Source: Bailinhaonella thermotolerans (GTDB lineage: Bacteria; Actinomycetota; Actinomycetes; Streptosporangiales; Streptosporangiaceae). From it: a stretch of DNA of 64,000 nucleotides. Position numbers and translations under genes: made by a program. Shown piece by piece: positions 61,833 to 64,000 of this stretch; position 1 is the first letter of the stretch; each line of letters opens with the position of its first letter. Under the pieces are notes generated by a model that made no database searches, was not told the DNA's origin, and saw only the letters and a program-made list of their open reading frames with translations. Location of the stretch: assembly GCF_003594875.1 (NCBI RefSeq), contig NZ_QZEY01000002.1, positions 806,001 to 870,000 on the forward strand, read 5' to 3'.

Positions 61833-64000
61833 CTACTCCCCCTGGTCACGTGGCCTCCGCGGGCCGTCGTCGGCGTCCGGCTCGCGCGCCCGGGGGCCGT
61901 CCTCGCCGGCGTTCCCGGGCGTGCCCTCGCCGGGTCCCTCTCCCGTGCCCTCGCCGGGTCCCTCGCCCGTCCCGTCGCCCGTGCCCTCGCCCGGCGCGTC
62001 ATCGGGGCCGCGGCGGGGCGGGGTGGCCTCCTCCTGGTCGCCCGGGCGCCCGGGCCGGCCGGGGCGCTCGGAGTCCCGCGGCGTCTTGACCGGGATCGCC
62101 TCGTGCCGCGGGTCCGGCGGCACCCGCACGGTCCCGTCGGCCTGGAACGCCGGCAGCCCGCTCGGCGGCACCCCGCCGGGCATCGCCGCGGGCCGGCCCA
62201 CGCCGTAGATGCTCTCCCAGATCTCCCGGGCGATGGGCGCGGCCACGCCGCCGCCCATGCCGCCCTGGCTGACCATGACGACCACGACGAAGCGCGGGTC
62301 CTGGGCGGGCGCGAACGAGGCGAACCAGGCGGTGTCGCGCTTGCCGTACACCTCGGCGGTCCCGGTCTTGCCGGCCACGTGGACGCGGTCCAGCGGGAAC
62401 GTGCTGAACGGCCCGGCCGCCGTGCCCTTGCCCCGCGTCACGTCGGCCAGCGCGCGGCGCATGTAGTCGCGCACCTCGTCGCTGACCGGCAGCCGGCCGA
62501 CCACCGGCGGCGTGATCTCCTTGACGACCCTGCCGTCCGGCCGCACCAGCGCGCGGGCGATCCGGGGCGAGCGGATCCTGCCGTCGCCCACCAGCGCGGC
62601 GTACGCCACGGCGAGCTGGAGCGGCGTGACGAGCACGTCGCCCTGGCCGATGGAGAAGTTGGCCGCGTCACCGGGCCGCCAGACGTAGCCCTCCTTGCAG
62701 TTCTCCGCGGCCAGCCGCTTGAGGAACACCGCCCGCGTGGGGTCCTTGCGGTGGACCTCCGGATAGCCGGTCCTGGCGCGCCTGCAGTTCTCCTCGCGCG
62801 TGACCTCCCACAGGTCCCGCTTCCACTCGCGGGACGGGATGCGGCCGTCGGCCTCGTTGGGCAGGTCGATGCCGGTGCGGCGGCCGAAGCCGAACGCGCG
62901 GGACATGGCCTCCAGCGGGTCGCGGGGCTTGGCGCGCGGGCGGATCCCGCCGTCGCGCTGCCACTGCTCGTAGGCGAAGCGGTAGAAGATCGTGTCGCAG
63001 GAGACGACGAGCGCCTGGTGCAGGTTCATGCGGCCGTGCGCGACGCCCTCGAAGTTGCGGAACTCGCGGTTCCCCACGCGGAAGGTGCCGGGGCAGTCGT
63101 AGGTGCCGTGCAGCGGGTATCCGTCCTTCACGGCCCCGGCCACCGAGACGACCTTGAACGTGGAGCCCGGCGCCAGCTCGCCGTTGGTGGCGCGCGAGGT
63201 CAGCGGCTTGCCGTTCTTCTCCGACAGCAGCCGCTGGTAGGCCGGGTCGGAGATGCCGCCGATCCAGATCTTGGGGTTGTAGGTGGGCAGGCTCGACAGG
63301 GCGATCACCCGGCCGGTCTTGACGTCGAGCACGACCCCGGCCGCGCCGTCCGGGCGGTCCTTCGCGCGCCGCATGACCTTGTCCAGCGCCGCGTCCACGG
63401 ACGCCTGCACCCGCGCGTCGATGCTGGTCACGAGCGTGTCGCCGGTGGTCGGGGCCATGTGGCTCTCGGTTCCGATGATCTTGCCCATGCGGTCCACGTT
63501 GTAGGCGCGCACGCCGGGCTTGCCGCGGAGGTACTCGTCGTACTGCGCCTCCAGGCCCGACCGGCCCACCAGGTCCACCCCGGAGAAGCTGGCCTTCAGC
63601 CCGACCCGCCGCTCCAGCTCCTGCTGGGTGACCGGCTGGAGGTAGCCGAGCATCTGCGCCCCGTCGTCGCCCAGCGGGTAGTCGCGCACCGCCTGCACGC
63701 GCGCGCTGACCCCGGGGAACTCCTCCTGCCGCTCCAGCAGTTGCAGCGCCATCGGCGTGGACACGTGGTCGTCCACCGGCACCGGCTGGTACGGCGAGCC
63801 GGGCCAGCACGGGCGCGACACCTTGGGCCCGCACAGCCGTACCCGCTTCTGGATGTCCACCGCGGGGCGGCCGAGGAGCTCGGCCAGCCGCCCGATGACG
63901 GCCTTGCCCTTGTCCGGCATGCGGCTCAGCTCCATCGTGTCCACCGAGACCACGAGGGACGTGCGGTTGCGCACCAGCGGGCGGCCGACCGCGTCGAGGA
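61833..64000 (-). CDS. mrdA: Penicillin-binding protein 2 (MrdA), N-terminus outside the window
   Basis: At least 721 codons; the frame continues beyond 64000 (LDAVGRPLVRNRTSL reads straight through the edge), so an internal GTG at 63974 is not the start. The transpeptidase triad: SxxK in LAPGSTFKVVSV, SCD in LVVSCDTIFYRF, KTG in VAGKTGTAEVYG. The dimerisation domain has FSGVDLVGRSGLEAQYDEYLRGKPG. The C-terminal ~90 residues form a charged tail with Gly-Glu-Gly-Thr/Pro tetrapeptides from a 12-bp repeat. It acts with RodA; the gene order mrdA-rodA is typical. Confidence 0.95.
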   Translation of the reverse strand, partial: LDAVGRPLVRNRTSLVVSVDTMELSRMPDKGKAVIGRLAELLGRPAVDIQKRVRLCGPKVSRPCWPGSPYQPVPVDDHVSTPMALQLLERQEEFPGVSARVQAVRDYPLGDDGAQMLGYLQPVTQQELERRVGLKASFSGVDLVGRSGLEAQYDEYLRGKPGVRAYNVDRMGKIIGTESHMAPTTGDTLVTSIDARVQASVDAALDKVMRRAKDRPDGAAGVVLDVKTGRVIALSSLPTYNPKIWIGGISDPAYQRLLSEKNGKPLTSRATNGELAPGSTFKVVSVAGAVKDGYPLHGTYDCPGTFRVGNREFRNFEGVAHGRMNLHQALVVSCDTIFYRFAYEQWQRDGGIRPRAKPRDPLEAMSRAFGFGRRTGIDLPNEADGRIPSREWKRDLWEVTREENCRRARTGYPEVHRKDPTRAVFLKRLAAENCKEGYVWRPGDAANFSIGQGDVLVTPLQLAVAYAALVGDGRIRSPRIARALVRPDGRVVKEITPPVVGRLPVSDEVRDYMRRALADVTRGKGTAAGPFSTFPLDRVHVAGKTGTAEVYGKRDTAWFASFAPAQDPRFVVVVMVSQGGMGGGVAAPIAREIWESIYGVGRPAAMPGGVPPSGLPAFQADGTVRVPPDPRHEAIPVKTPRDSERPGRPGRPGDQEEATPPRRGPDDAPGEGTGDGTGEGPGEGTGEGPGEGTPGNAGEDGPRAREPDADDGPRRPRDQGE
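61905..62010 (-). repeat. 12-bp in-frame tandem repeats in the mrdA C-terminal tail
   Basis: About six consecutive 12-base units encode Gly-(Glu/Asp)-Gly-(Thr/Pro). The tail is extracytoplasmic and probably flexible. The limits are approximate. Confidence 0.65.

Noticed and set aside
63972-63974. GTG at 63974 as the start of PBP2
   Set aside because: The frame continues with family-like sequence to the window edge, and PBP2 needs an N-terminal membrane anchor that lies beyond it.

Overview
The window is a very GC-rich (about 73 % by eye) actinomycete chromosome segment, most like the Streptosporangiales/Actinomadura group. Reasons: frequent GTG/TTG starts, the actinobacterial order mrdA-rodA-TIGR03960-TIGR03936-rne-rplU-rpmA-obg-proB-proA-nadD-rsfS, a SigB/F-type sigma factor, PucR/TetR/GntR/LuxR regulators, an F420-family oxidoreductase and the TreYZ-GlgX trehalose route. 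No phage, plasmid, IS element or CRISPR array is visible.

Layout. 0-1.7 kb: start of a glycosyltransferase and a fused heptose kinase/adenylyltransferase (minus strand). 1.7-5 kb: signalling group with a small coiled-coil protein, GAF-ANTAR, PAS-GAF and a SigB-type sigma factor. 5-13 kb: glgX-treY-treZ and a GlcD-like FAD oxidase (minus). 13-16.6 kb: AAA ATPase-DUF234, a UTRA regulator divergent from an anti-sigma ATPase, and DUF1990; two clusters of 15-bp palindromic repeats bracket the regulator pair. 16.7-20.6 kb: secreted M6 metalloprotease, PucR regulator, small Pro/Arg-rich protein. 20.7-31.9 kb: two identical tRNA-Ala(GGC) genes in opposite orientation enclose NUDIX, two tandem secreted streptogrisin-fold proteins that have lost the whole catalytic triad, TetR/LysE with a shared palindromic operator, a giant LuxR/AAA regulator and a 1354-aa secreted subtilase. 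32-33 kb: secreted GH114 glycosidase. 33-36.4 kb: aceE divergent from a GntR/FCD regulator. 36.4-40.9 kb: class II aldolase with an FMN hydroxy-acid oxidase, an ECF42 sigma factor with its YCII partner, and a DDN-like oxidoreductase. 41-64 kb: the conserved core (phosphatase, rsfS, nadD, proA, proB, obg, rpmA, rplU, rne, TIGR03936, TIGR03960, rodA, mrdA), into which RDD, M48, ABC-2 transporter and acyltransferase-3 genes are inserted.

How the parts fit. The right half is housekeeping: ribosome assembly (Obg, L21, L27, RsfS), RNA decay (RNase E/G), proline and NAD synthesis, and lateral wall growth (RodA/PBP2). The left half is accessory: stress signalling (SigB type, GAF-ANTAR, PAS-GAF, anti-sigma ATPase), compatible-solute synthesis from glycogen, and a set of secreted proteases and glycosidases with regulators.

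Most unusual points: the tandem fully triad-less streptogrisin-like proteins; the 15-bp repeat clusters supplying a stop codon at one end and sitting at the start of an ATPase gene at the other; a strongly over-represented palindrome CCGTACGG, mostly between genes; in-frame 12-21-bp tandem repeats at the ends of several proteins; and a hairpin that buries the start site of the GH114 gene. No gap between genes exceeds about 300 bases. The largest (27362-27648, 44031-44265, 56785-57078) hold only possible promoters, weak hairpins or a doubtful small frame.
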